64,000 nt of DNA from Hoplostethus atlanticus (GCA_034670405.1 JAXDDX010000178.1:186001-250000), one strand, 5' to 3'; counted from the stretch's first letter, positions 10,620-34,262 are shown. The notes: generated by a model not told the origin, from the letters alone. Made by a program: numbers and translations.

Positions 10620-12330
10620 ATGGCGAAACTGTTTGAGTCCATTGGGAAGTTGGGGCTGGCCCTTGCCGTCGGTGGAGGTGTTGTGAACTCCGCCCTTTTC
10701 AATGGTGAGTGCTGGTCAATTGATCCCTTCAATAGGTTAGCCTCTCGTCGTTTTTTTTACTTATCAGATACCTTAAAAGAAATGTAAAGCTAGGGTACTG
10801 TTAAAACGTTTGATGACCATTATAATGCTTTACACTGTAAAAGGAAGCTATATGCAGCGAACCTAACTATATCCTTCTCGACACAGTTGATGCAGGGCAT
10901 CGTGCAGTGATATTTGACAGGTTCCGGGGAGTGCAAGAGGAGGTTGTTGGTGAAGGCACCCACTTTCTCATTCCCTGGGTTCAGAAACCTATCATCTTTG
11001 ATTGCCGTTCCCGTCCACGCAATGTGCCTGTCACCACAGGCAGCAAAGGTACAACAATAATCTAATGAACAATAGCTGTCCTGTCTACTTTATTTTTTGC
11101 TCATACACATTCTGTCTCTCTCACATGCATCTCAGTGATTTCCCATAGATGCACATGGGCCTTAAGGGTTCACCTGGGGTACAACTAACATCCTGGCAAT
11201 GCTATCATTTTTTTTATGTTGAGACAACTATTGTGGTCATGGCTAATATCCCAAGCTAACAACATGAAATAGATGAAATCTTTTGGGTTGAACTCTAACA
11301 CTCTATGACCACCATTAGTGTGTTCATTTACTTTTCTTAACTGAGACACTTATCTGCAGTCTGACCTCTTTATCCTTGAAACATCCACCCTACAGATCTG
11401 CAGAATGTAAACATCACACTGCGTATCCTCTTCCGGCCGGTATCTAACCAGCTCCCACACATCTTCACCAGTATCGGAGAGGACTATGATGAGAGAGTGC
11501 TACCATCTATCACCATAGAGGTCCTGAAGGCGGTAGTGGTGTGTATCAGACAAAAAGAGGGATTATACAGAAACGGGCACAACTAGTTTTGTTTAGCGAG
11601 CTGCTAAACGGACTTGTATAAACCATTCCTGTCTTTTGTGTGTGTCACAGGCTCGGTTTGATGCCGGTGAGCTCATCACCCAGAGAGAGCTGGTGTCTCG
11701 GCAGGTCAGTGAGGACCTGACAGAAAGAGCCTCTACCTTTGGCCTCATCTTGGATGACGTTTCACTGGTATGATCCTTGTTGGTAAAACTGTTTTAACAC
11801 AGTCCAGATTATCTTGTTTGTGGGCTTTTAATGGAGTAATCTTTAATCGTGTTTTTACAACAGACACACTTGACCTTCGGCAAGGAATTCACAGAGGCTG
11901 TGGAGATGAAGCAGGTGGCCCAGCAGGAGGCTGAGAGGGCCCGTTTCGTGGTAGAAAAGGTAATGTTTGTGTCTGACAGTAGTAGCCACCAACTATTATC
12001 TCCACGCCCCTCGTGCGGTCAAAAATTAGTGTGCAGTCCCTGGTGGGATGGGGGACGTTTATAACACAATGTTATTGTGGATACTAGCTTACCAGTTCTT
12101 CCTTTCATCTTTTCCAGGCGGAGCAGCAGAAGCAGGCAACCATCATCTCTGCAGAGGGAGATTCTCAGGCTGCCTTGCTCATCGCCAACTCCCTGATGGA
12201 GGCTGGAGATGGTCTGGTAGAGCTACGTAAGCTGGAGGCAGCTGAGGACATCGCTTTCCAGCTATCCCGCTCCCGAAACGTCACTTACCTGCCCTCAGGC
12301 CAGGGCACGTTGCTACAGTTGCCCCAGTGA
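10620..12330 (+). CDS. phb1: Prohibitin 1
   Basis: Coding exons are 10620-10704, 10887-11048, 11396-11538, 11651-11767, 11864-11959 and 12118-12330. They join to 271 residues, against about 272 in human. A non-coding first exon ends at 10100. The protein starts [20 protein letters not shown], a hydrophobic N-terminal anchor, followed by the SPFH/prohibitin domain ([17 protein letters not shown]-type region, [24 protein letters not shown]) and a C-terminal coiled coil ([16 protein letters not shown] to [14 protein letters not shown]). It ends QGTLLQLPQ, almost as in mammals. Prohibitin 1 forms ring complexes with prohibitin 2 in the inner mitochondrial membrane and acts as a scaffold and chaperone. 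It is transcribed away from the Deltex-like gene through a shared promoter region. Nothing is broken or missing. Confidence 0.98.
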
Positions 12331-13050
12331 TAGCACACTGCCTATCCACCCCCCTTCTCTGTCACAGCCTTTACATGGGCCATGGAAGGGGTGGCTAGAG
12401 GATTTAGTAAGGACTCCCCCAACTTCACATTCACTCCTCCCACTCTTTCTCCAACCGATGATGGACTGAGCACTGCTGATGTTAACGGCACCATGGGAGA
12501 GGGAGTGAGGGGAGGTCCATGATGGATAAGGCTATAGAGTCCACTGTGTGTGTAGGGAATTAATCGCTCCATGTATGGTAATTGACATATAGTACTTTAT
12601 TTTGAAGCAGAATTGGCAATGCGGTAAAATCTCAAGATTTGTTTTTGCTACATTGTAGCAGATACAAATCACTGCGTGTGATTATGTGGAAACCAAAATA
12701 GAGTGATTCCAAATCTAGGGAAACAGTTTGGGATTCCCAAAAAAAATCAAGATGATAAATCACTAATGTAATGACAAATGCCATTAGTTGATTATTGTTT
12801 TGCTAGGCTAGTATCATCTAATTATACAGATATATTCAAGTCTCCTTTGGATTCACTCTTTGAGACATAATTCAGTAAAGATGGTTTATTAATTTGACTT
12901 AAGTCCTCTTTGTGTGGTCACACTTGCCACATAGTGTTTAAAGTTCTTGGAATATATCTGGTTTCTAGAGCCCCTTGTGAAGAAGATATGTAAGCCCAGC
13001 ATTCCAAAATGTCTCAACAATAACAATAAAATTGTCTTTCTACATCCTAG
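12331..13050 (+). other. phb1: phb1 3' UTR
   Basis: No gene is seen after the stop codon at 12330. A canonical AATAAA at 13025-13030 gives a UTR of about 700 bases. Further AATAAA-like words near 13506 and 13795 could serve longer forms. Confidence 0.6.
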
Positions 13051-14190
13051 TGATTACTCTTGTTGTCCAAGGCCTTTTGAAGTGAATGCATTTTCTGCTG
13101 TGAGTAGTCATAGTTCTCACCACAGGAGGGTGCTCTATGCCTACCATTGCATTTTGATATGGTGCAGCAGTCAGTTGCTCTGTTACTGATGATTGAGTGA
13201 AAGTTAGGTTTTGTTGTGAGATTGATTTGAGAAAATAATGGCGGCATGAAACAGTTAAGTGGTAAACTCTGCAACTAAGGTTGTTTATTTCATCTATTCT
13301 GATGTATTCGTTCAAGTTGTATATCACGTACTTTCTAAACCTTTTTTTTGTTCAATTTTAACATTCTAACAAAAAGGATATGTCTGTTACACAAAAAATA
13401 TTTGGACAAATATTTGGACAAATTTTAAAATGTATTGAAACCTTTTATAGGGTACAAGACATTTGGAATTAAATTGTTTTCTGTTAGGAAAGTATTATTC
13501 CTGAAAATAAACAGACAATTTGCTAAATAATTGTCAGGTGGACAATTTTCTTCACATCAATATGAAATGTGGAGAAGTTGGAAACATAATGAAGAGGCAT
13601 CAACCATTTCAAGAGAGTGACACTTCCAAAAAATGTTAAATTCAAAGTTACTTACTGAAAGGAATTTTTGATTATTGAATGATGAGGGGTCAATTCCTCT
13701 ATATGAAATCTAATATTCATTACAAGGAAGGCAAAAACATCAAGTATACCTCTCTTGTTGCAAGTGTTTGAAAGAGTTTGCAACGTGCTTTAACAAATAA
13801 AAGCAAACGAACTCAAAGATTAAAAGCACAACAAAAAAGGCACCATAAAATAAAATTATGAGAATAGAGGGTAAAAAAACAACTAGATAATTACATTACA
13901 ATTTGAGACTGTCAAACTGAAGGTTTTCCTTTGAAGGGATGAAAATGGTCCTCAGTGTCTCTTCATTAATATTTCATCAATCGATAGTTTCAGCTCACCG
14001 CGTGCACGCGCACCGTGCCCTGTCTGGCTTGAAGGGGAGCCGTAAAGAATCCAGAAGCGCGCCTGCCCAGACGGCGGCCTGAAATGCTTGAGATGAGCGC
14101 GGGACGGCGGTGGTACGCGCGAGACCTTGGCCGGGCCACGTAGCGGTGCTGAGGACGCCGGTACGCAGCTATCTCCGTAGCCCACAACAA
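13051..14190. other. Intergenic spacer between phb1 and znf652
   Basis: AT-rich with no credible exon. From about 13990 it becomes CpG-rich (many CGCG and GCGC words), which marks the start of the znf652 promoter. Confidence 0.6.
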
Positions 14191-14342
14191 CAAAAATCAA
14201 CCAAATTTTTCACAAATACATTGTCCATGCTAAACGCACATCCGCGAATGTAGAGAGAGGGTGAGTGAGAGAAGTGCGCGTGCAACACTGAATCTGTGCA
14301 ACTCTGATTGCACGAAAGCAAGAGGGAGGGCTCTCGACGGAG
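13990..14342 (+). promoter_or_regulatory. znf652: CpG-rich promoter and non-coding first exon of znf652
   Basis: A CpG-rich block of about 350 bases ends in a good donor (CGGAG/GTAAGC at 14342/14343). No other gene lies between here and the znf652 coding exon, so this is the best candidate first exon. The exact transcription start is not visible. Confidence 0.55.
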
Positions 14343-17300
14343 GTAAGCCAGCAAACCGATACAAAATCTTACTATGTAACTTATTTTATATATTTACATA
14401 TATGACAATCGTGGACGATGCTAGAAAAAACAAATGTATATCACCAGTAGATAGCTGCCATAGCTATGGTGTGAATTGTCCGTGAGCCCAGCTAGCATTG
14501 ACTTTCTGACAGAGTCGAGTCCAGTGGGTTTGTCAGCACAGCAGTCTGGTTTTTGTTAGGAAAGCGGCGCTTTTCATCTTGCACGACAAGCTAGCCTGCT
14601 AACGAAGCTTGACATCGGATTTTCATGTATGTTCAGGTGCATCAAATAATTGTCACTGTCTCACATGAAAGTACAACATGGGCTTTGCGTATAACGTTAA
14701 CCCAAATATTTAACGTGAATGCTAGCTATAAGCTAACTAGCCATAATCTGGGCGGATTTGGCTTTTTAAAAAAAGTGAAAGTCCTTTAGCTGTTGTTAGC
14801 TAATGCGAGTCAGCTAACACTAGTCTTTTGGTGCAAGGTAACATTGTTTTTGAGGCTCTGTAACGTCAATTGTATTACAATCTGTCATGGCTGCACCTAA
14901 GGCTAATGTAGCCAAAGTTAGCTTGTCATGTGTGAGCAGCTTACTATCTATCGAGTATTGCTAGCTAGCTAACTAGCCTAAGTTGGCCAGGCCTGCCTAC
15001 TGTTACTGTTCTCCAGTCTACAATGTTGCCTTTTCTGTTTTAACCCTTTCTTTGCTTCACACACTACAGCGTCAACTACAACGTATTGTAGCTGAAGAGC
15101 TTGCCCTCTACCAGCTGTAAACGTTTTTTAGACCAGTCGATAAAGTAACTGCTACACCATATCTCATGTTTAATCTAACTGTTGTGTAGTTTGGGATTTA
15201 CACCTAGTAACGTTGTTGTTGACGGAGATAAAAAGCCTTGGACGAGCTGGTCCTTCCAAGTCGCAGCCTATATCACAAAACCTGTTTTACTTTGCATAAT
15301 CTGTAAAGGAAACTGTGGTATTTGTTTTTATTCTTGTTTCGTTTTTAAATAATCATGTTTCAGTATTTGTCTACAAACAAAATCTGTACACAGTGCAGAC
15401 ATCATCTGCATGTAGAATGCTATCCTTGTTATCTTTAGTATTGAGATGTCCCTGGTAGTGAAAAAGCAGGCCACTTTATTAATGGTCAGTCTTCACAATC
15501 TGTCTCGCTGTGTAGTGACTAGAATACACATATTTGATATAGGAGGGCATAGAAGTGAGATAATAATCTGCACTTTGTCTATGATACCTCAGACTGTCTA
15601 TACTGGACTAGGACCAGGTAGTGCTCTATAACCCAACTAGAGGCTTGAGGGCCAAATACCTACAGAGGCACGGAGCACTCCTGCAGTGCACCACACAGTG
15701 AGCTGGTTAAGGTCTTATGAGTTTGGATGGAGTTAGGAATGTGAACCCTCACACGTTTCTCTCAAAGCTGTGAAAGGGAAAGCTCATTAAAGTCTAGACT
15801 GAAAGGGAGCATGGATTTGAGGAGCAGTGCTATATAATATAAGGTAAAAGTGGTGTATATGACTGCTTCAAAGGCCTCACCTGCTTTACTGTGACAGTTT
15901 AGCTAAGCACTTGCTAACACATGCCATTACTTTGAATGTTTGTGTAGCTTTTCTCTCAGTAAAGCTACCATCCTGTGTCATTCAAATCTAAGCCTGAGTA
16001 GCATCTATCCGGTGTATGACATCCAGGCTTTGTGCGATGTCCTATAATAGTGGTTTGGCTGCTCGTTCTCTCTATGAAGCATGATTGAAGAAGGTTTGAT
16101 ATTGTGGATTAGACTGGGATTTCTTGGCCAAAGAGTTGCTGAGCATTAGTAATGCTGTAGATTATTGAAATTGACTGTTGTAGGGAGCTACATTGATATG
16201 CTGGTAGTGTTGTCTTTCTACTTTTTTTTGCCAGGGGGCAAAGTTCATCTTTTGAAAGCTGTCCAAACTGAAAAAGGCAGTGCCAAACGATCATCATTCC
16301 ACTAGCTTTGACCTCAAGATCTGACAAGGTGATTGTGTTGGCTAATTACCACTGATATTGAGAAGTCTGCTCTCTACTTCCTTCCACATCAAAGGACCGT
16401 GTTATTTCACTGTGAGTGAAACTCTGAAATGACTCATCGATAATGATAAGCGGGTGGAAGGATTTTACTAAACATGGGTTACATAACCACGCTGCATGTT
16501 TGTGTGTATGCGTGCGTATGTTTTTGACAATTTTAAGCGTTTGTGAATTTATCACTCTGGATCAGTTTGTTAATAGTACGAACAACACAACAAAGTTGTG
16601 TAAACTAAGATTAGCTATCATATAATTTTATGCTCAGTAATATTTGTTTATATCTGCCCATGTCTAGACCCAGCATTTGCTTATAAGAGTAGGTTTAGCC
16701 CATCAGAAGCAGCCGATGGCAAAGAGCAGTTGGGCTCAGGCAATGGTTTCTCATGCACCTTATATTATTCTGTCATCCATACACAGGATAATCTATTAGA
16801 CTTTGTGTCTAACGCAGCCATGTGAGTTGAGTTGCTCTGTCAGTGCAGAGCTCGCCCTCCCCCTGACTAATGCTCTCAGAGCTGCTGTCCAATTCTCAGA
16901 AAGGATCAGAGTCAGCACGCACAGGAAGACAGGTGTGTGTCTGCATGTGCGTAACCTCATGCAAAGTTGATAAACTAAATGATTCATTCATGTTTGCCTG
17001 TTCTGTTAGCATAGCACATATGTGGCTGCAACTTGGTAATAACTGCCTCCATTCCTGTATGCTTATTATCCTCCAGCAAGATCAAGGAATAGGAAGAATA
17101 AGAGACTCCGTTTAGGACTCATTGAGAAAGGTTGAGCTAAACTCGTGCATGTTATTATTGTGATGAGTTGAAACTGGATTTGTAATTAGGGTGGCTTGGT
17201 GGTGTATAGCACATACCATGTAATCCCATGGTGAATCTGGCTCTCATCATTTGTCACGTCACCCCCCCCCCCCCCCCCCCCTCGCTCTGTCTCTCTCGCT

Positions 17301-18875
17301 CTGTCTAACCACCTTTCTTGTCTATCTCTACTGTAAATTAAAACAGAAATGGTCTTCGTGGGGGGGGAAAGAAAATTAAATTACATCATCTATTCATGCT
17401 TTCTTGTTAGACACTAGAGAGTAGTTTGAGACTACACTAGATGTGTGACTTTTGCGGAGACAGAGGAGAGGATGTTTATTGTCTTTGAGAAAGGAAATGT
17501 GTTTTTGTGCTACTCAGGGAGGTTACTAGTAACGAAACCCGCCCTGTTGCTTACTAGTATCTAAGGTCATTTAGGGTCAACCAACTGTCACCTTAATGAT
17601 GTAGGGTCAGGATAAAAACTGTGCACAAACACTAGACACAAAAACAAGGAATCTGTAAGAATAAATACATTTATTTTTCTGATACAAACTTGTGTTCTAT
17701 GCACTTGTATGTGCATCATATTACTGTAGACTACTAACTGCTCAGTGCTCACTCATTATTGAAAAATTGAAATGCAGTTTCCTGTGGTTGTATTTGCAAT
17801 ACAAGCTCCCGAACTGTGGTTATATTATGCTCTCTAACAGACAGAGAGGTGTGCGTATGTTCCTGTCTGCATTTAAAAAAGATGACAAATTGAGCCAACC
17901 TTAGTGTTAAATTTATTTATCAGAAGTGCTTTGACATCAGCAATTCAGGTTTGTTAAATATTTTATTTTATTTTTTCTTAACTCTTACACTTGTATGACT
18001 GGTTACTATGGTTTAATGTACACTTGATCAGTTGTTTATTTGATCACTTATTAATAGTTTAAAGCTTTGAGATACTAGATGATTGTCATTGCTGAATTTG
18101 TATCTAGTGATGGCCGATATTGGACAACAAACAGAGGCATGGTGATTGATGTCCTTGCAATTAAGAAAAAGGAATATGAAGTTTAAAATCAACTCAGCTT
18201 TCCCCACAGGATGTGTGTTAGTCAAGGTTGTACTGGCTGACTAACCTAAACGCCTAAAGTAATGCACACACACACCGTTTTCTATCTGCCATTTCTCCAG
18301 GGGCAGATAAACTTGATTAGTTTGCATTGCATTTGAAATGTCAATTTTGTATCATTTTGCTTGTAGGCTAAGAAAGAAGGCCAGTAAATGCAGAAAGTAA
18401 GGCAGCTCAAACTCAACTCAAATGATTTGCAATGGCATGAGGGAAATAATTTAAAGTTGCTAATGAAGTTACTTACTTGCTAGCTGAGCTAAATACCAAT
18501 GGTTTGGGCAGTGTATGCTGATATTATGTCTTTAATGTTAGCTTAAGTTGTAACTGAATTTAATTTCCACCGGTGATGGATGTCTATTGCCGATCCCCGA
18601 TGTGTGTCCAATCGGCTAACCCTAGCATCGAGTTGGCAAAAAAACTGTTTCAGCTCATTAGACTGTAAGGAGGCCCATGCAAATATTTTTATCTGACCAC
18701 CTGCATTTTGTCTCTTTTCCATGTATATGCTTCTCCATGGCTTAATGTAGTATCTTGTTCTTTCGAAGAGATTCTGTAATTGCTATAGCCTTTATATGTA
18801 GCCTGAAGGTTGTGGTGTACTCTTGGTCGTCAATCCGGCACCTCTGCGTGAAACCCACGACCAACCCCTCTCTCA

Positions 18876-18957
<82 letters not shown>

Positions 18958-19331
18958 TACAGATTTTTTTTTTTTTTTATAAAACCCTGGCAAATCTTGA
19001 AGTTGATGAGCAGGACGGTGGTGTGTTAATCTAGGAACCAAATAATCTCTGCATTAGATTTTGCAGTGAGGTGGTACAGTTATGCCCTGGAGATATTTAG
19101 GCCGTTAGATTTTTTTCAAGTTTAATCCACACTCATTCACTTGAGTAGCTTGTGGTTTTGCCTCTCACACATAGCACTGAAACGTTTGTGGTGAAGTGTG
19201 GCGCCGAGTCTTGGTTTTCATACAATATGCTATTATTGCTCTAGTTTCAGTTCAGAGACAAAGAGAGAAAACCACCCTGTCTAACCTCATCTCTCTTTCT
19301 ACCTCTTTTTTTTCTCAATCTTATTTCACAG
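14343..19331 (+). other. znf652: znf652 intron 1
   Basis: About 5 kb with no coding exon. It holds a cluster of GCTAGC/GCTAAC/GTTAGC words at 14440-14990, a 20-base C run at 17262-17281 and a compound CA/TA microsatellite at 18876-18955. It ends at an acceptor (TTTCACAG) at 19331. Confidence 0.6.
18876..18955. repeat. Compound (CA)n(TA)n microsatellite
   Basis: About 17 CA units run into about 18 TA units, closely followed by a T run at 18964-18979. Such tracts are likely length-variable. Confidence 0.95.
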
Positions 19332-19842
19332 GTAGCAAATTGTAAATGGCTCTGGAAGGAAGACACAGACGTCCTTACTGCAGTTCCATGTATGGCATTG
19401 AGCTTGCCTTTACCTGCGCTGCAGTTTAAAGACACCGGCATCCTACAGGGCAACTGCCTTTAGAGAAATTGAACCTGGGAGCCTTTACCTTAGATAATAA
19501 CTGAATGGGAGACCTATCTTCAAATGTTCAGCATCAGAGAGACTGAACCCTTGATTTTGAAGTCTGATTGTTAAGCATATGGAACAAAACTTGAAAAAGA
19601 TTGTATGTCTTTCCAACTGCCTTTCCGACCTTGGAAAAAATGGATTCCCTCTTTGAATCAGGTTGAACATCTCTCACCTTATCCCCTATCTCTTCAGTAG
19701 CAGGAGGGGTGGGGGATTGGTGTGGCTCCCCCTACCCCTCCTTGTAGAGTAGGCTAGTCTAACTAGGCACCATAGCAATAACTTTTCCCCATTACCTAGT
19801 TACCTGCCACCACCTCCATCCTTCCGTTCCTCCTCCCTCTTC

Positions 19843-29301
<9,459 letters not shown>

Positions 29302-32290
29302 ACTATGCTCCAGGCCTGCCAGCCCACACCTCGTTCCTCCTCTTCTCATACTTGGTCCTGCCTCAGTCTCTTACCTGCAAGGCCTCTATTGTAGGGGAGC
29401 TCTTCTAAGACAGATTTTGTGTGTGTGTGTGTGTGTGTGAGTGTGTGTGAGTGTGAGAGAGTAAGTACATGCTTTAGCTAAGAGCTTAGAAACCCCCAGT
29501 CAAGTGACATAGATTTTACTTTTTATTTTCTTGAACATACTCTTAGGAAATCTGCAGAAAACAATTAGTAGAATTCCTATCACCATTGGTAGGAATGATG
29601 TTTGTGAGTTCTCCACCTGCACATTCATGGGTGTTCCTGTAAAGTATATCCTCTTCATCAATGGCTGCTGATGGAAGTCGACGTATGCATTACCTGGGCT
29701 GAGTAGATCTGTTTCATCCAACTCTATTCTTAATGTCAAGTTGGCTTATGGTTGCACATTGGTCAGGGTTATTGTTTTGTGTGCAAGTCCTCCCCACAGT
29801 AGTACTCTGCTTGTCCTGCCAGTTGTACTGCAGAGCCTTGGGCTTCACAGGTTATGTATGATGAATGTTGTAACTGGTTCTGTCTGAGCCTCTTTCCTTT
29901 GGCCCAGGCTGGAGCTTTCAGTCCTCATAGGGTCAACAGCAGTAGTCCAAGACGCAGTGCCATAGATAACAGTAAGGGGAATGTTGTTTTGTTTTTTTTA
30001 AGACTCCTTTTAAAAAAATAAAAATTAAAAAAAATGTGTAAATGGTTACTTGGATCTAGGCATAGTCTGAGATTCATGTGATGGTTTCATGGTGCTTTCC
30101 ATTCCAGTACTTCATATAGATCTTACTTTCGCTTTTCCATTTGAATTTCACAGCATTTTGTTATTACAAAATAACAGTGTATTGTGTCATATAGGAGTGT
30201 AACATGTCTAGCTAGCCTGGTTTTTATAGGTTATACGGTTGGACTAGAAATGTTGTGAGCAAAGTTCTGCAGGATATGCCCCAGGCACTCTCCCTTACAC
30301 CTACTCAACCACATACTTGCACACACACAGATTCTGTATGGTCACTTATCTACTTAGTTTGATCAATTAAACCTCAGCCTTGAGTCCTGTTGGTCAACTG
30401 ATGCTTTTAGATAAGAAATGACTGTCAAATACTGCCACTGTGAGGGGCCAGGCATATGGCCCCATCTGGATTTCTCTCTCGCTTGACCCCACCTTCCTCT
30501 GCTGCTGTCAAATTGATACGGGTTACTATGTTAAAGGTCATTTGACGTAACAAAGTACACAGACTTAGGACCTTTTTCATCACAGTTCTTAACAGACAAT
30601 TATGCATTTTCCGATCAGCCTGTATTCCACTGTTTGGTGTGGGGCTTGTTTGTAATCTAAAGGTTTTTTATTTTCCTCATACTACACCCCCACTGACATA
30701 CTTTGATACACACAGGCAAAGACATGTCAAAACGTGTTGAATGTTGCCTACCCGTAATGATGGCACAGCCTAGATGCTTTTAATCCCCCATGTCTTGATG
30801 TTGCTCTGCTCCGTTTTAAACTAACGACTGGTTCTCTGAGGTAGATGTACTGTTGCTAGCACATCATAGGAAATGTCAGAGGATAAAAGGCAACGGTTAT
30901 ACACTTTCTAATACTTAAAATTATTGTATAGATAAGCATAAATGTAATCACGTCAGTGCAAGAAATTACATTTATTGATGTAATGTCCGATCGTGTGAAT
31001 GTCATTTGTTGAAAAGGAGCGGAAAAGGCTGGCAAGTATTTTGACTGGTTTATGGTTGCTTGATGGGAGTGGGTTGTTACCCCCTCACCCAGTCTCAGAC
31101 TGTTATTAGTGTTTAGGAACGGCATTGAGCTTTGTTCCTGTGTGTGAGAGCGAGAGAGAGAGTATGTGTGTCTCTACCAGTTTGTCTGGTTGTCCCCGGT
31201 GCTCTTGTACCAAAAGCTGCTTTTACACAGTCTGCCCCAATATTTGTGTATTAGGGGATACCAGAGATGGACCATTGCAGTAAATTTAGCACGACCCTCT
31301 ATCTACCGCCCTGTGACGGTATTTGGTCCTGGAGTGGTTAAACTCAGTAGCCTAGATGTCCCTCCTCGTTTGAGACCTACAACTATCCTGCCATTTCTGT
31401 GGGTCTTAATACCCCCTGCGTTTGCTTGTCAACCTGTCCCCTCTGGTTCACTACTGTGCTGCGACATTTTGCAGTATGGATATTTTTGTCTTTTTTTTAA
31501 TTTTTTTTGTGTTCATTTTAAAGCCTTTTCATTTGTGTGTATCCTCTGCACTTTACTGCTGCGTGGGTGAGGCGCAGGGAAGGGAGGGACTGACAATGCA
31601 TTGTGGAAGAGAGTGAAGTTTTGGCTGCATGTGAGGGTGGTAGTGATTTTAATTTGGTGAGTGGATGTTTTTAAGCAAGGAAAAGGAGGAGAATCCCAAG
31701 TGGAGGTGGATAGTGTGGAAGGGACCATAGCAAACAAAGGACATTTCTTCTAGTCTGTGCATATGTTTTATTTCTACTTTTTAAAAGAAATATGCTTTTG
31801 CTCCAGTATGGACCCCCCTCAAAGTGTGAAAGTGATGTTCCTCCTGCTTTGGCAATTTTACACTAGCCCCTCCAAGCTTCATCATACCTTCTGTTGGCCG
31901 GTGTTCTCAGAGTTTCTTCTGCCGTGTCCTGTTATTTCCTTGTTTGCTGTATGATTCTCCTCCTTTTTTCTTTGTTGTATAGAATGCACTTTCTACTAAA
32001 ATTCTTGGCTAGTTAAGAAAAAATAACATTGTATATTCTTTAAAGATGTTTTAAAAAAAATCAATATACTTTTCCCCTTTGTATTTTTAACCACTTAATG
32101 TAGCATTGCGTATTTTATTATTGTATCTGGTACAAAATGTGCAGCTTTATAATGTCCTGGGTTGTCTTTATTTTTTTTGTATGTTTTCTGGAGGTTGAGG
32201 AGAAGTGGAAATGAAATGTTGGGCCTTTTTTGATAATGTACATTTAACTGCTAACTTTGAGAAGTAAAAACAAGTAGCCATGATTATCAC
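29302..32290 (+). other. znf652: znf652 3' UTR
   Basis: No gene is seen. A GT-rich tract lies at 29417-29459 and an AATAAA at 30017-30022. AT-rich sequence resembling a distal 3' UTR continues to about 32270, where variant signals such as AGTAAA occur. Long and short UTR forms are both possible. The mammalian gene also has a long 3' UTR. Confidence 0.5.
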
Positions 32291-34250
32291 ATATTTGTGT
32301 GCCTTTCTTTATCTTCAGATGTTGTGACTGTTGGGTTTACTGTGAACAATTACAAGTAGCTAAGTAATGGAGCATGGCGTGCACAATGTTTCCTGAAAGT
32401 GGATCAAAGGGTTCAACAACAGTCAGTCACCGTGATACTGTTGCACAACAAGCTTATCGGTACGACGACATTCAAGATGTAATTCTATCTGGCTGTCCTA
32501 GCTACAGAGATTTACTTTATTTGGTTGAGGACTGTTAGACTATTTACTTTGAGGTCTTGTCATAATTTCCCAGACAAGGAACTTGCGCTGGCTGCTGGCG
32601 CTCAGGATTCAGCTGCTCTGATTTTGATTTTGATTTCAGCCTTTGGTTAACTGCAGGGAAGTTGTAGGTCCTCTTCCTATTCTTTCGACGTCCTCCAACC
32701 CAATGCTTTTTCCGAGTCTTACTTTCGTAGCATTTATGGTCATTTGTGCAGTTGAACTCTGATGACCTGTGAAAGCCTCGCAGTAGGTGTAGCTCTGTTC
32801 ACGGGCAGTGACCTTGATCATCCGTGACCTTGAGGGATTCTCCAACTAGCTCAAGTACACCTCCAGTCCTTTTCATCTGGACCCACATCATTTGCTTCTT
32901 AACTTTGCTGTTACATATTGAGCTGTGTAGTGGACATAATATGGTGTGAGTCCGCTTTCCTGAGTATGTGGTTCCAATTCAACACGAGTAGAGTATACCT
33001 CCTGTAAGCGTGTATTACTGTTGCTACAATACCTCCGAACATGCTGTGTGCTTGGTATCAATATAGGTTGGTAGCGGTTCAAGTGGCGCACCAATGAGTC
33101 ACATTCAACCTATGCAGGGTATAGCGGAGCAGGGCAATTGGTAGAGAAAAGTGTTGAGTGACTCACTGCTGGCGAGTGGGTGGTCAGGTACTGTGAGGCT
33201 CACTTCACAAGCGGAGGAGAGGAGATAATAACACACCGTCTGTACATCTACATTCCCATTTGGGTTTGAAAATAGTCAGCCACCCCAGCTGTTAGTCATT
33301 ACGCCTTGTGGTGGGGGTGGGGGGGGGGGGGGGGAGGCAAGAGGGGGAGGTTGTCAGCAGGCAGATAAGGAGAGGAGGGGCTCATGCAGTGTTATCACTA
33401 ATATAACAGTTGCTGTATACAGTTCATTAATCACAGTATTTTTGCACGGTTTTGTGTAGGCTACTGTCTGGTGTCGAAGCCAACACCACCTCCCCTGCAA
33501 TGCAAATGTTCTGAAACCCAGCGGTGTTTCCTTTAAATAGCCTGTTGTGGCTATTTAAAGGAAACACCGCTGGGTTTCAGATGTGAAATAATGGAATCAT
33601 TTTGGTATACTTGATTCATTGTATTCAATTTTTCACTTTTTTTTTTTTCTTCTCTCTTGCAAGGTCAGCCAGTTCAGTTGAATTCCTTGCTCGAGGACAC
33701 ACAGGAATCTGGATCCTTCCAGTTGGAAACCGACCTGCATAATGATTCTTACTATTTGTTTAACCTGTTTTGAAGTAGCAGATAGGTTCACAACTGAATT
33801 GAATGAATATAGATTATTGAAATACTAGCTAAACTTTCAGACGCTCACCTGTGCTGGAGGCTAAAAAAAAAACAGGACTTGCGAAGACTATTTGCCCCAG
33901 ATTTGTTGACAGAAGAATGTACTCCTGCCTCACAGCCAGCAGTGTTTCTCCCACCTGCTGAATGTGTCACACCTTTGTACAGCTCCACTAGATAAGGAGA
34001 CTGTGACAGTGTGGCGCATATATGATATACAGTGTATTGTAGTCTCTCTGGTGTTCAGCTGCAGTATTTCAATGACACACATCATTAACTGCAGAAAGGA
34101 AGCCAAGACAAATATTGACTGTCTGTCAGTATATTCAGGAAGGCAACTGCGCTCTCACCCTATCCATCTTCTCTCTCTCTCTCTCTCGCTCTCTAGGTGA
34201 CATGCACAATGCCTCCTCCCCGAGTTTTCTGAAGGAACCGTGAACGCGCT
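32291..34250. other. Intergenic spacer between znf652 and phospho1
   Basis: No credible exon. It contains a G run at 33311-33334, a perfect palindrome at 33510-33581 and a CT tract at about 34168-34196. Confidence 0.6.
33510..33581. repeat. Perfect inverted repeat (33-bp arms, 6-base loop)
   Basis: The left arm at 33510-33542 and the right arm at 33549-33581 are exact reverse complements, with TGTTGT between them. Pairing stops abruptly on both sides. It could form a hairpin or cruciform. No transposon ends or target duplication are visible. Confidence 0.97.
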
Positions 34251-34262
34251 CTGTACTATTAA

